DNA of 64,000 nt from Pseudomonas cremoris. Lineage in GTDB: Bacteria; Pseudomonadota; Gammaproteobacteria; Pseudomonadales; Pseudomonadaceae. The notes beneath the pieces were generated by a model, which was given only the letters and a program-made list of their open reading frames with translations, was not told where the DNA came from and ran no database searches. The stretch lies in NCBI RefSeq assembly GCF_014230465.1, contig NZ_JAAXCY010000016.1, forward strand, positions 78,820 to 142,819, given 5' to 3'. Of the stretch, positions 1 to 9,066 are shown one piece after another (position 1 is the stretch's first letter; every line of letters starts with the position of its first letter). Both the position numbers and the translations under genes were made by a program.

Positions 1-2
1 AC

Positions 3-3000
3 GGCATACCGTCGACCACCGAGAATATGGATGACCGGATCACCCGGCATCTGCATAGTCATGCGCCGCTCAATCGCTTTCGCCAGCAAATGTTGCTGTC
101 GGCCATAGGCCATATTGACGCGGGAATGACAACAGTACAGCGCAACCAATTGCTGCTCACTGCGCAGATGCTGCACATCGATCCCGAACTGGGCTTACGG
201 AGGAACCATATCGCCGGTTTCGACCTATACGCCCCGGCGAACGCGGGGCGCACCCTGGCGCAGGTCCGAGCGGCACTGGAGAACCATTTGGTGCGTCACA
301 AAGGCGTACGCCCGGAGGCCGTGCAAGCCACTGCTCACATCATGCTGGCCAATGTCGCCCCGGAATTCCTGGTACGTGACATGCCGGCTACGCTGCACAT
401 CGGTTCGCCTGCCTGGTTGGCATTCAGGAAAACGGTGGCATTGCTGGAGGAGTCCGCGGCGGGATCTAGTCGCACCCTGACGTATGATCAGGTGCTCGAG
501 CGCTCTGCGCTTGAACCACTGACACCTGAGCAAGCCGTGCTTTTTCATGCGGCCGAGACAGACCCTCTGCTCGATTGGGCCAAAATGCACGGTGTCATCG
601 CGTTACGTGAGGATGATAAATACACCGCCGAGGACCTGAAACAAGCCGCCCAACAGTACCGCGTCTACATCGAGGCAACTCATCAGGCAACCACAACACT
701 GAGTACACCGGTGGTTGGCAGGAGAGCGTTGGCCGAGGCCGATCTGAAACGGGTGTTTCCCGGCCGTGACGTCAACAAACCGGTGCATTTTGTGGAAAAC
801 GTGCTTTTTTTTTCGCCGACTCACGATGTGCGCTATCAGCAAAGCCTGGTCGACTTGCACATGATGGGGCTCTTGAAAGATGGCAGGTTTGATTCGCTGC
901 TCAATGACGCCTCGCCGATCAGTACGCCGTCTAACAGCCAGTTCGCCCCTGAGTTTGCTGGCCTGAAAGCGCAGTTCTCCAAGCTGAAGTATTCCAGGCA
1001 AATGCTCAATCAAGCGGCCAAGGACAACTCGATCGGGTTCCATAGCGCTATTTCAACTGGCCTGAAGGACATTCTCAGCAAAATGCCCCACGCAGACAGG
1101 GAAGCGCTGGAAACCCAAAAGCTGACCTTTTATCAGGTACAAGCCGAATCGATTGATGGCAAAGGAACGACCGGCAAAAGTGCGCAAGCGCAATTGGCAG
1201 CAGTGCAGGGCCGTTATGGCTTCCTGATCAGCGCAGGAGAAGGAAAAGACGCCAAGTGTTTCGAGTTTTTCCCCATGAGCGGCGCCTATGTCGAGCGGCC
1301 GGAGTTTCTTGCCGCGCTGGACAATGGCGAGGCAGTGGTCCCGAACCTGTGGAATATCCGGATGAAGTCCCATGTCGATGGCAGCGATGCCGGCGCGTCC
1401 GAGATCCAAGTCAGGGCGTTGCGCCAGACACTGCCAGCGGCTTCGGGGTCAACTGCGCCGTTGTCACCTCTTGGCTTTTTTTCGCCTCGTGCCGAAGCGA
1501 TTGCACAACACGTTTCCAAGCAGAATCTGGTGTTGAACCTCGATAGTCTCCAGGCTCTAGCCTCAGGCAGCACCCCGCGAGAAAACTTTGAACAACGCGC
1601 CAAACTGGTAGTGAAGACGCTGGTAAACACGCTCATTCCCTTTAAGGCGTGCTACGACGATGTCGTGTCTGGTCGTGTTAAACAGGATCTTGGCGCGATG
1701 GCGGGGTGCGCCACTGATGCGGTGGCGGCCATCTCCGTGGTTGCGGGAGGCGTCGCTGAAGGGGCGGGCGCCATTGCTCGGGCGGAGTCTGGGTTTTCCC
1801 GGTTGGGGGCGGCCACTCGTGCCGTGGGCTCAATCACTAACGGGCTGTTTAACCCCGTTGCCGGGCTTGCCGAGCCGCTAGCCAATGCGAGCAAGTGGCT
1901 CGAGGAGAAGTCTTTGTTGCGGCTCAGCCGCCGTGAGGGCCCGCTGCGTGACGCCTGGAGAGCGCAACTTGACGAGCAACGGGCCGGGCGGCCTATGCAA
2001 ATGCTCCGAGGGTCGCTCAAAGAGGCTGGAACCGTGGGCAAGGAGGAGGCCGTTGCCGCCAACGCCACGCCTGAAACACGTGCAACACGTGCAGAAGTCA
2101 AACAAATGGTGGAGCGAGCGCAGCCCCTGATGGTTTCAAAACTCAACGATGCGCTGCAGGTAATGGCAGACCCGGCACTGACTGATGATGTTGATTTTGT
2201 GCTCAAGAATTTTCAGGGGATGTCCCCCACACAGGCGCGCAAATTGATGAACTCTCGACTGTCAGGTCTCAAGGCCAAGGCTGAGGTACTGACGGCGAAA
2301 AATGTAAAATTCATGCGTTCGAAAGACCACGATTGGGTTGCACAGGTCAATCCCGAGGATTTCAAGCTAGATCGGTCGGGGAAGTTCATTGAAGTGAATA
2401 TCGACGGTGCCAAACGTTACTACCAGCATTTCGGCTCGAATGAAGGTGCAATGAGCAATGCGCTGATCCACGAGCTGGACCACCTTCCAGGCAAGCTGAC
2501 TCAGGGATCTCTCGATTTTGCGTACCTCACACGGCTGAAAAAGAACGAGGAAAATGCGGCCGGCCTGTTGAACTTGGCGAAAGGCCATACTGAGCCACAA
2601 GCATTCGTGAGTGCGGGAGAGGATGCATCGGCGCTGGTGGGCAAGGCAGGCGTCAACATGTTTGGCTCGCGCGCGGGCAGCCTGAATGCAGAGTCCACCA
2701 TGACCAGCGTGGCGTTGCTGGCGCAATTGAAGAACGACCCAGGATTGTTTAAGCAGAACCGCCTAATTATTGAAAATGCGCTGAATTCATTTGGAGCATC
2801 GCCCATCACCGAGCAGGTCCCTATCAAAATAGTCAGCAAACGATCCATCAACACACCTGCGCCAGGGTTGATGTATATGGTCGATCGGAGCTCCCAGCAG
2901 CTGCTCGGTGTATTCAGGCTAATGCAACATCCGCCGGGCTCTATTGATCCGCAGAAGCCACCTACTCAACAGACGGCACGCAGCCAAGCATTCAAAAGGT

Positions 3001-3026
3001 ATATTCAGGAGCATCTTGTTTTATGA
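3..3026 (+). CDS. Large toxin-like protein with HELDH zinc-peptidase motif, 5' end outside window
   Basis: The frame is open to the left edge, and the first ATG (27) has no convincing ribosome binding site, so this is probably the C-terminal ~1000 residues of a longer protein. Numbering from that ATG, the stretch at about 540-620 (LIPFKACYDDVVSGR, then a Gly/Ala-rich hydrophobic segment) resembles the helical region that precedes effector domains in large Pseudomonas toxins of the dermonecrotic/TcdA-TcdB-like kind. H815-E816-L-D-H819 is an HExxH zinc site, and N887-A-E-S lies about 70 residues later, where E889 could be the third ligand. I infer a secreted or injected metallopeptidase effector. 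No signal peptide is visible because the N-terminus is missing. No immunity gene is recognisable next to it. Target and secretion route are unknown. Confidence 0.7.
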   Translation, partial: GIPSTTENMDDRITRHLHSHAPLNRFRQQMLLSAIGHIDAGMTTVQRNQLLLTAQMLHIDPELGLRRNHIAGFDLYAPANAGRTLAQVRAALENHLVRHKGVRPEAVQATAHIMLANVAPEFLVRDMPATLHIGSPAWLAFRKTVALLEESAAGSSRTLTYDQVLERSALEPLTPEQAVLFHAAETDPLLDWAKMHGVIALREDDKYTAEDLKQAAQQYRVYIEATHQATTTLSTPVVGRRALAEADLKRVFPGRDVNKPVHFVENVLFFSPTHDVRYQQSLVDLHMMGLLKDGRFDSLLNDASPISTPSNSQFAPEFAGLKAQFSKLKYSRQMLNQAAKDNSIGFHSAISTGLKDILSKMPHADREALETQKLTFYQVQAESIDGKGTTGKSAQAQLAAVQGRYGFLISAGEGKDAKCFEFFPMSGAYVERPEFLAALDNGEAVVPNLWNIRMKSHVDGSDAGASEIQVRALRQTLPAASGSTAPLSPLGFFSPRAEAIAQHVSKQNLVLNLDSLQALASGSTPRENFEQRAKLVVKTLVNTLIPFKACYDDVVSGRVKQDLGAMAGCATDAVAAISVVAGGVAEGAGAIARAESGFSRLGAATRAVGSITNGLFNPVAGLAEPLANASKWLEEKSLLRLSRREGPLRDAWRAQLDEQRAGRPMQMLRGSLKEAGTVGKEEAVAANATPETRATRAEVKQMVERAQPLMVSKLNDALQVMADPALTDDVDFVLKNFQGMSPTQARKLMNSRLSGLKAKAEVLTAKNVKFMRSKDHDWVAQVNPEDFKLDRSGKFIEVNIDGAKRYYQHFGSNEGAMSNALIHELDHLPGKLTQGSLDFAYLTRLKKNEENAAGLLNLAKGHTEPQAFVSAGEDASALVGKAGVNMFGSRAGSLNAESTMTSVALLAQLKNDPGLFKQNRLIIENALNSFGASPITEQVPIKIVSKRSINTPAPGLMYMVDRSSQQLLGVFRLMQHPPGSIDPQKPPTQQTARSQAFKRYIQEHLVL

Positions 3027-3360
3027 GTGCGGCGAGCAATCCATTTTTTATATAACGGTGGGTATGGAGTTGGCCTGTGATGCTGCTACAGCAAGGGACT
3101 AGGAAATAACTTACTGGGTGCTTCATTTGTACTACAGAGCCGTCTTTCAATGTTTTAGGAAGCCGCCGGCTTACCTCAAGTAATAATTCATGCATAGTCG
3201 TCGCCACGGGTCCTACTGTTGAGCTCGGATAACTTTTTCTATGGTCAGCACGTGTCTTCGCAGACGGTGGCGTGCTGCCTGGAGGGCGGCCTATGTATAA
3301 ATAAAAAGTCGATGGTTTAAACGCAAATAACTTAATTGTTTAACACGTGAGGTGAGAACC
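3027..3360. other. Intergenic region after the toxin-like gene
   Basis: No gene is supported here; a short minus-strand frame over 2992-3207 has no coding character and overlaps the toxin gene. The last 70 bases are AT-rich, with TATAAATA near 3296 and the palindrome GTTTAAAC near 3317. They probably carry the promoter of the small secreted protein that follows. Confidence 0.4.
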
Positions 3361-3742
3361 ATGAAAAGTTTTTTTGCAATCCCCTTTTTTGGCGTTGGCG
3401 CTGACGTCGTTTCAGGCAAATGCGTTGTGTTTGTATATTACGGAGAGCTTTAGCGGGATTTTGTCACCTAAAGACGAGATTACTGCGAATGGCCCATTTT
3501 CAATCACATCGGCAGGCGGCTGCGCGGGGGCCAGCATTAATGCAACGATTTCTGCGTCAGGAGCAGGAAGCGCACCTCGGATTTATATTGAGCGCGCAGT
3601 TGGAAGCGCATGGACGCGCCAAACGTTCGGCATAGGACCCAACGCGTCCTACTCCGGGCCCCATGGCGCTTATCGTGTGGTGATTGAAAATCCTGAAGCA
3701 GTTTCCAAAGCGTATTCAGGAACCGTCAGATACGGTAGGTGA
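3361..3742 (+). CDS. Small secreted protein, reading frame broken by a T7 tract near the start
   Basis: An ATG at 3361 follows a strong ribosome binding site (GAGGTGAG, 4 bases upstream), but its frame stops after about 30 codons. The long frame (3374-3742, 122 codons) can only begin at a TTG that lacks its own binding site. Removing one T from the seven-T run at 3369-3375 joins the two. The product then begins MKSFLQSPFLALALTSFQANA, a textbook Sec signal peptide ending at an AxA-like site. The mature part is about 105 residues, rich in Ser, Gly and Ala, and looks like a small beta-rich exported protein (ISASGAGSAPRIYIERAVGS). No family is recognised. The break may be a sequencing error, phase variation, transcriptional slippage or a young pseudogene. 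Confidence 0.55.
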
Positions 3743-3755
3743 ACGACAGATGAGA

Positions 3756-3778
3756 GTGCAAAGTTGGTTTCTTTGCAC
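3756..3778. terminator. Hairpin between convergent genes
   Basis: GTGCAAAG and CTTTGCAC form a perfect 8-bp stem around a TTGGTTT loop, just downstream of the small secreted protein gene and before the end of the convergent gene. No strong T tract follows, so it is a terminator-like hairpin rather than a certain intrinsic terminator. Confidence 0.45.
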
Positions 3779-3798
3779 CTCACTTTATCTGATCTATG

Positions 3799-4320
3799 TC
3801 ACGCTTTTTCGTCTACTGATAAATCATTTTGTGAAGAGTTAATAAAATAGGCGAGCGCGTTAATTGCTTGATTGGCCACAATCATTCCCTTTCTCCAAGC
3901 CGCAAATCCTGGTTCCTGCTTGGTTTTTTCAGAGTAGCCGTCTAAGGCAGCTGTTTGTTCTTCAAGCCGTTGGTCGAATAATGCGATTGCATTGAATTTG
4001 ACGTCCTTCTCTGCTTGCTTGCCGTCGTGGTCGAACACTCGACGGCCAGCGATGAATACCGTCAAGGCTTCTACATCAATGAGTTTGTTATCGTAAAGCT
4101 TGCTGCCCACTTTTTTTAGGTCGTTGAGGCTGATGTTGGTCATGTCATAGCCTTTCAGAAATTTTTTTAGATCGGCAATTTGCTCGTCTTTTTTTATGTT
4201 TAATGCTTCTGCAGCTTTTGACTCTTCCGTCACCGTAAAGTCAGTGATGACTTTTTTAGGGTTTTGAATGATATAGCCTGGGCTCGCCTTGCTTTGCGCG
4301 GCGGTTGAATTAATGGCCAT
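3799..4320 (-). CDS. Unknown 173-residue protein
   Basis: No family recognised. The start at 4320 (MAINSTAAQS) is chosen because GGAG lies 9 bases upstream; a longer start at 4335 would place that binding site inside the gene. The product is hydrophilic, has no signal peptide or membrane segment, and is Lys/Glu/Asp-rich and probably helical in its middle (KKDEQIADLKKFLKGYDM). Its T/A-rich codon use differs from the GC-rich efflux operon next to it, which hints at a separate, perhaps acquired, origin. It is transcribed alone, convergent with the small secreted protein. A small effector or surface-associated protein is conceivable, but nothing in the sequence proves it. Confidence 0.6.
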   Translation of the reverse strand: MAINSTAAQSKASPGYIIQNPKKVITDFTVTEESKAAEALNIKKDEQIADLKKFLKGYDMTNISLNDLKKVGSKLYDNKLIDVEALTVFIAGRRVFDHDGKQAEKDVKFNAIALFDQRLEEQTAALDGYSEKTKQEPGFAAWRKGMIVANQAINALAYFINSSQNDLSVDEKA

Positions 4321-4383
4321 CTTGAAAATCTCCATTAATCGAAAGCTACGCCCCTATATATCGACTAAGTCTGCCAACACTTT

Positions 4384-4419
4384 AAAAAAAGCCCCACGTC
4401 CGAATGGTCCGCAGGGCTA
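4384..4419 (-). terminator. Probable terminator of mexEF-oprN
   Basis: On the minus strand, AGCCC and GGGGCT arms flank an imperfect stem-loop that runs directly into seven T residues. It lies about 40 bases after the oprN stop codon. The inner part of the stem pairs poorly. Confidence 0.5.
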
Positions 4420-4459
4420 AAAATTGGCTGGATGCGACCAACCAAAGGAGCGCTTTACA

Positions 4460-5875
4460 TCAATTGCTGCTGGCGACCACCGAGTCCGGCTGCCAGCCAC
4501 CACCCAAGGCTTTGTAGATCGCGACGATGCCGCGATACAGGTCCACTTCGGCCTGGGCCTGGGAGTCTTCGGCGGCCAGGCGTTCACGTTGGGCGTCCAG
4601 CAGCACCAAGAAGTCCACCGTGCCTTCGCGATAGCGGATGGCGGCGAGGTCAGCGGCGGCGCGGCTGGATTCGCTTTGGCGGATCAGCGATACCAAGCGT
4701 TGCTGGCGCTTGCCGTAGTCGCTGAACGCGTTCTCGGACTCTTCGAGCGCTAGCAATACTTGCTGCTCGTAGGTCGCCAGCGCGCCATCGGCTTCGGCAT
4801 TTGCACCGCGCAAACGCGCGCGCACGCTGCCCAGGTCGAAGGCGGCCCAGGTGATGCTCGGGCCGAGGGACCAGGCGTTGGCAGCCGCAGAGCCGATCTG
4901 CGAACCACGCCCAGCGGTAAAGCCGAGGAAGCCGCTGAGGCTGACCCGTGGGAACAGGTCGGCCTTGGCCACGCCGATCCGCGCGGTAGCAGCGGCCAAT
5001 TTACGTTCGGCGCTGAGGATGTCCGGACGACGTTGCAGCAGTTGCCCCGGGTCGCCAATCGGCAACGCCTTGGCAATCGCCGGCAGGTCTTTGGGGCTCA
5101 GGTCCACCGTCAACTTGTCCGGGCGTTGGCCGAGGAGGGTAGCGATGCGGTTACGCTCGCGCACCTGCTCAGCCTGCAATTGCGGCACGCTGGCTTCGAC
5201 TGCCGCCAGGCGCGCATCGGCACGTTCCACATCCAACTGATCGCCCACGCCGGCATCGCGCAGGCTGACGGTGATGGTGCGCGATTCCTGCTGGTTTTTC
5301 AGGTTGTCCAAAGCAATGCGTTCGCGCAGTTGAGCACCACGCAGTTGACCGTAAGCATCCACCAGCTCGGCAATCATGGTGACTTGCAGTTGGTACAGGT
5401 CGGCCTCGGCTACTTGTTGGTCAGCGTCGCTGGCCTCCAGGTTGCGGCGAATACGACCGAACAGGTCCACCTCCCAAGCCATGTCCAGGCCTAGGTCATA
5501 GCGCTCGCTGTTGACGCGCTTGGTGGTCTGGCCGGGGATCTGCCCCTTGCCCACATCGCTGCTGGCGCGGGAGGTGACCACGGGCATGATGTCAGTGGCC
5601 ACGTCATCACGAATCGCACGGGCTGCCCGCAGGCGGGCAAAGGCCACGCGCAGGTCACGGTTACCGCTCAGCGACTGAGTGACCAGTTGATTGAGGGTAG
5701 GGTCGTCGAACTGCTGCCACCAGATGCCTTCGTACTTGGCGTGGTCATACTGCTTGGCATCGGCGGCGGCCGTGATATTGGCCGCCTCCAGCTTCTCGGT
5801 TTTGTAGTCCGGGCCTACGGCACAGGCGCTCAGCGCCAGTACCAGCAAACTCGGCAGGAATACTTTCACGCTCAT
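4460..5875 (-). CDS. oprN: Outer membrane channel OprN of the MexEF-OprN efflux pump
   Basis: TolC/NodT-family outer membrane factor that gives the RND pump its exit duct. The 471 residues match the usual OprN length (about 472). A signal peptide ends in the lipobox LSAC, giving a lipoprotein with CAVGPDY at its mature N-terminus. Two OEP repeats follow, with family motifs such as FDDPTLNQLVTQSLSGNRDL, WEVDLFGRIRRNLEASDA and YREGTVDFLVLLDAQRERL. The wording agrees with remembered P. aeruginosa OprN over its whole length. Its ATG overlaps the mexF stop by 4 bases, so it is translationally coupled as the last gene of the operon. Confidence 0.95.
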   Translation of the reverse strand: MSVKVFLPSLLVLALSACAVGPDYKTEKLEAANITAAADAKQYDHAKYEGIWWQQFDDPTLNQLVTQSLSGNRDLRVAFARLRAARAIRDDVATDIMPVVTSRASSDVGKGQIPGQTTKRVNSERYDLGLDMAWEVDLFGRIRRNLEASDADQQVAEADLYQLQVTMIAELVDAYGQLRGAQLRERIALDNLKNQQESRTITVSLRDAGVGDQLDVERADARLAAVEASVPQLQAEQVRERNRIATLLGQRPDKLTVDLSPKDLPAIAKALPIGDPGQLLQRRPDILSAERKLAAATARIGVAKADLFPRVSLSGFLGFTAGRGSQIGSAAANAWSLGPSITWAAFDLGSVRARLRGANAEADGALATYEQQVLLALEESENAFSDYGKRQQRLVSLIRQSESSRAAADLAAIRYREGTVDFLVLLDAQRERLAAEDSQAQAEVDLYRGIVAIYKALGGGWQPDSVVASSN

Positions 5876-8800
5876 TGCTGTGTCTCCAGCTTCAAGGCCT
5901 TGGCCGCTTTGCGTGCTTCGCTGCGCTCCACATAACGACGGATCAGTACGTAGAACACTGGCGTCAGCAACAGACCGAAGAAGGTCACGCCGATCATCCC
6001 GGAGAACACCGCCACGCCCATGGCATGACGCATCTCGGCACCCGCACCGCTGGACAACACCAGTGGCACCACACCCATGATGAACGCGAATGAGGTCATC
6101 AGGATCGGCCGCAGACGCAGACGGCAGGCTTCCAGTACCGCAGCCAGTGGGTCGAGACCCTCCGCTTGTTTATCCTTGGCAAACTCGACGATCAGAATCG
6201 CGTTCTTACAGGCCAGGCCCACCAGTACGATCAGGCCGATCTGGGTGAAGATGTTGTTGTCACCGCCCGAGATAATCACCCCGGTGATGGCCGACAGCAG
6301 CGTCATCGGGACGATCAGGATCACCGCCAGTGGCAGGCTCCAGCTTTCGTACTGAGCCGCCAGTACCAGGAACGCCAGCAGCACGCACAGTGGGAACACG
6401 AACAGTGCGGTATTGCCCGAGAGGATTTGCTGATAAGTCAGGTCGGTCCACTCGTAGGTCATGCCGTTGGGCAGTTCTTCTTTCAGCAGTTTTTCAATCG
6501 CAGCTTCTGCCTGGCCCGAGCTGTAGCCCGGTGCAGCGTTGCCGTTGATCTCTGCGGTGATGAAGCCGTTGTAGTGCATCACGCGGTCGGGACCCGAGGT
6601 GTCGCTGACCTTGATGAAGGTCGCCAGCGGGATCATCTCGCCTTTGTTGTTGCGTACTTTCAACTGGCCGATCTGGTCTTCATCCAGGCGGAACTGTTGC
6701 TCAGCCTGTACGTTGACTTGGTACGTGCGGCCAAAGCGGTTGAAGTCGTTGGCATACAGCGAACCCAGGTAGATCTGCAGGGTGTCGAAGATGTCGCTGA
6801 TCGCCACGCCATGGGTCTTGGCTTTTTCGCGGTCGATGGCAGCATCGACCTGTGGCACGTTGACCGTGTAGCTGGTGAACAAGCCGAACAGCTCCGGTGT
6901 CGTGCGGCTCTTGGTGATGACGTTCTGCACCTCTTTGTACAGCTCGTCGTAACCCAGGTTGCCACGGTCTTCGATCTGCAGGCGGAAACCACCAATCGTA
7001 CCCAGGCCCTGTACCGGCGGCGGTGGGAAGATCGCCATGTAGGCTTCCTGGATGCTGCTGTACTTGCCATTCAGTGCGCCAGCGATTGCACCCGCCGACA
7101 TGCTTGGGTCTTTACGCTGATCAAACGGTTTCAAGGTCACGAACACGATGCCGCTGTTCGGGCTGTTGGTGAAGCCGTTGATCGACAGGCCCGGGAACGC
7201 CACGGCACTTTCCACGCCCGGCTGTTTCAGGGCGATGTCGGACATGCGCTTGATCACGTCTTCGGTACGGTCCAGGCTTGCGGCGTCCGGCAATTGAGCG
7301 AATGCCACCAGGTATTGCTTGTCCTGGGCCGGTACAAAACCGGTGGGCGTGTGGGCAAAGCCCAGCCAGGTCAGCACCATCAAGCCGGCGTACAGGAACA
7401 GCGCAATACCACTGCCGCGAATCACTCGGCGCACGGTGCCGACGTAGCCATGGCTGGCCTTGTCGAAGAAGCGGTTGAACGGTTTGAACAACCAGCCACC
7501 GAGCAACTTGTCGAGGAACCGCGAGAACGCGTCCTTCGGTGCGTGGTGACCTTTGAGCAATACGGCTGCCAGTGCTGGCGACAGGGTCAGGGAGTTGAAC
7601 GCCGAGATAACGGTCGAGATCGCAATGGTCAAGGCGAACTGTTTGTAGAACTGCCCCGTCAAGCCGCTGATGAAGGCCGCCGGGATGAACACCGCACACA
7701 GCACCAACGCGGTAGCGATGATCGGGCCGGTCACTTCGCTCATGGCTTTTTCAGTGGCGGGGAACGGTTCCAGGCCAAGCTCGATGTTCCGTTCGACGTT
7801 CTCCACCACCACGATGGCGTCGTCCACCACGATACCGATAGCCAGTACCAGGCCGAACAGCGACAGGGCGTTAAGCGAGAAGCCAAACAGGTGCATGACC
7901 GCAAACGTACCGATCAACGATACCGGCACCGCCACCAAAGGAATGATCGAGGCGCGCCAGGTTTGCAGGAACAGGATGACCACCAGCACCACGAGGATCA
8001 GTGCTTCGAACAGGGTGTGCACCACCGCTTCGATGGAGCCCCGCACGAAGATGGTCGGGTCGTAGACGATGCTGTAGTCCATCCCTTGCGGGAAGCTCTT
8101 TTTCAGCTCTTCCATCTTGCCGCGGACTTCGTTGGAAATCTCGATGGCGTTGGAGCCTGGACGCTGGAAGATCGGGATCGCTACCGCCGGCTGGTTGTTG
8201 AGCAACGAGCGCAGCGCGTATTGGCTGGAACCCAGCTCTACCCGTGCGATGTCCTTGAGGCGGGTGATTTCACCGTTATCGCCTGCGCGAATAATGATGT
8301 TCTCGAACTCTTCCTCGGTCACCAGGCGACCTTGGGTGTTCACCGACAGTTGGAAGCTGGTGGCATTCGGCGCAGGTTGTGCACCCAGCGCACCGGCGGC
8401 CACCTGACGGTTCTGCTCACGGATCGCATTGACCACGTCGGTGGCGGTCAAATTGCGCGAGGCGGTCTTGTTCGGGTCGAGCCAGACACGCAGCGAGTAG
8501 TCGCCCATGCCGAACAACTGCACGTCACCCACACCGCCCAAACGCGCCAACTCATCCTTCACGTTAAGCAAGGCGTAGTTGGACAGGTAAAGCATGTCGT
8601 AACGCTGATCCGGGGAGGTCAAGTGCACCACCATGGTCAGGTCAGGGGAAGCCTTGTCCACGGTAATACCGATGCGTGTCACTTCCTCCGGCAGCTTTGG
8701 CTGAGTCCGGGTGACGCGGTTTTGCACCTGCACCTGCGCGTTATCCAGGTCAGTGCCCAGGGCGAAGGTAATAGTGAGGGTCAGCTTGCCATCGGCGGTC

Positions 8801-9051
8801 GACTGCGAAGACATGTACAGCATGTTTTCGACGCCGGTGATGGCTTGCTCCAAAGGGGCCGCCACGGTTTCACCGATGACTTTAGGGTTGGCACCCGGGA
8901 AGTTGGCGCGGACCACCACGGTCGGCGGCACCACTTCCGGGTATTCGCTGATCGGTAATTGGAACAGCGAGATCGCACCGGCGATCAGGATCAACAGCGA
9001 CAGCACTGCTGCGAAGATCGGCCGCGAAATGAAGAACTTGGAAAAATTCAT
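5872..9051 (-). CDS. mexF: RND efflux transporter MexF (inner membrane)
   Basis: Proton-driven HAE1-family RND drug exporter of 1059 residues. It starts MNFSKFFISRPIFAAVLSLL, nearly the same as remembered P. aeruginosa MexF. Twelve membrane segments and two large periplasmic loops are evident. The proton-relay aspartate pair sits in GIVVDDAIVVVENVERN in the fourth membrane helix. MexF homologues export chloramphenicol, fluoroquinolones, trimethoprim and signal precursors such as HHQ. It lies 15 bases after mexE and overlaps oprN. The sequence is intact, with no premature stop. Confidence 0.96.
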   Translation of the reverse strand: MNFSKFFISRPIFAAVLSLLILIAGAISLFQLPISEYPEVVPPTVVVRANFPGANPKVIGETVAAPLEQAITGVENMLYMSSQSTADGKLTLTITFALGTDLDNAQVQVQNRVTRTQPKLPEEVTRIGITVDKASPDLTMVVHLTSPDQRYDMLYLSNYALLNVKDELARLGGVGDVQLFGMGDYSLRVWLDPNKTASRNLTATDVVNAIREQNRQVAAGALGAQPAPNATSFQLSVNTQGRLVTEEEFENIIIRAGDNGEITRLKDIARVELGSSQYALRSLLNNQPAVAIPIFQRPGSNAIEISNEVRGKMEELKKSFPQGMDYSIVYDPTIFVRGSIEAVVHTLFEALILVVLVVILFLQTWRASIIPLVAVPVSLIGTFAVMHLFGFSLNALSLFGLVLAIGIVVDDAIVVVENVERNIELGLEPFPATEKAMSEVTGPIIATALVLCAVFIPAAFISGLTGQFYKQFALTIAISTVISAFNSLTLSPALAAVLLKGHHAPKDAFSRFLDKLLGGWLFKPFNRFFDKASHGYVGTVRRVIRGSGIALFLYAGLMVLTWLGFAHTPTGFVPAQDKQYLVAFAQLPDAASLDRTEDVIKRMSDIALKQPGVESAVAFPGLSINGFTNSPNSGIVFVTLKPFDQRKDPSMSAGAIAGALNGKYSSIQEAYMAIFPPPPVQGLGTIGGFRLQIEDRGNLGYDELYKEVQNVITKSRTTPELFGLFTSYTVNVPQVDAAIDREKAKTHGVAISDIFDTLQIYLGSLYANDFNRFGRTYQVNVQAEQQFRLDEDQIGQLKVRNNKGEMIPLATFIKVSDTSGPDRVMHYNGFITAEINGNAAPGYSSGQAEAAIEKLLKEELPNGMTYEWTDLTYQQILSGNTALFVFPLCVLLAFLVLAAQYESWSLPLAVILIVPMTLLSAITGVIISGGDNNIFTQIGLIVLVGLACKNAILIVEFAKDKQAEGLDPLAAVLEACRLRLRPILMTSFAFIMGVVPLVLSSGAGAEMRHAMGVAVFSGMIGVTFFGLLLTPVFYVLIRRYVERSEARKAAKALKLETQQ

Positions 9052-9066
9052 CTTGAGTCGTATCCC

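Noticed and set aside
6166..8958. 930-codon plus-strand open frame opposite mexF
   Set aside because: It is the antisense shadow of a GC-rich gene. Its product is His/Gln/Arg/Val-rich with no family text, whereas the minus strand encodes an intact MexF.
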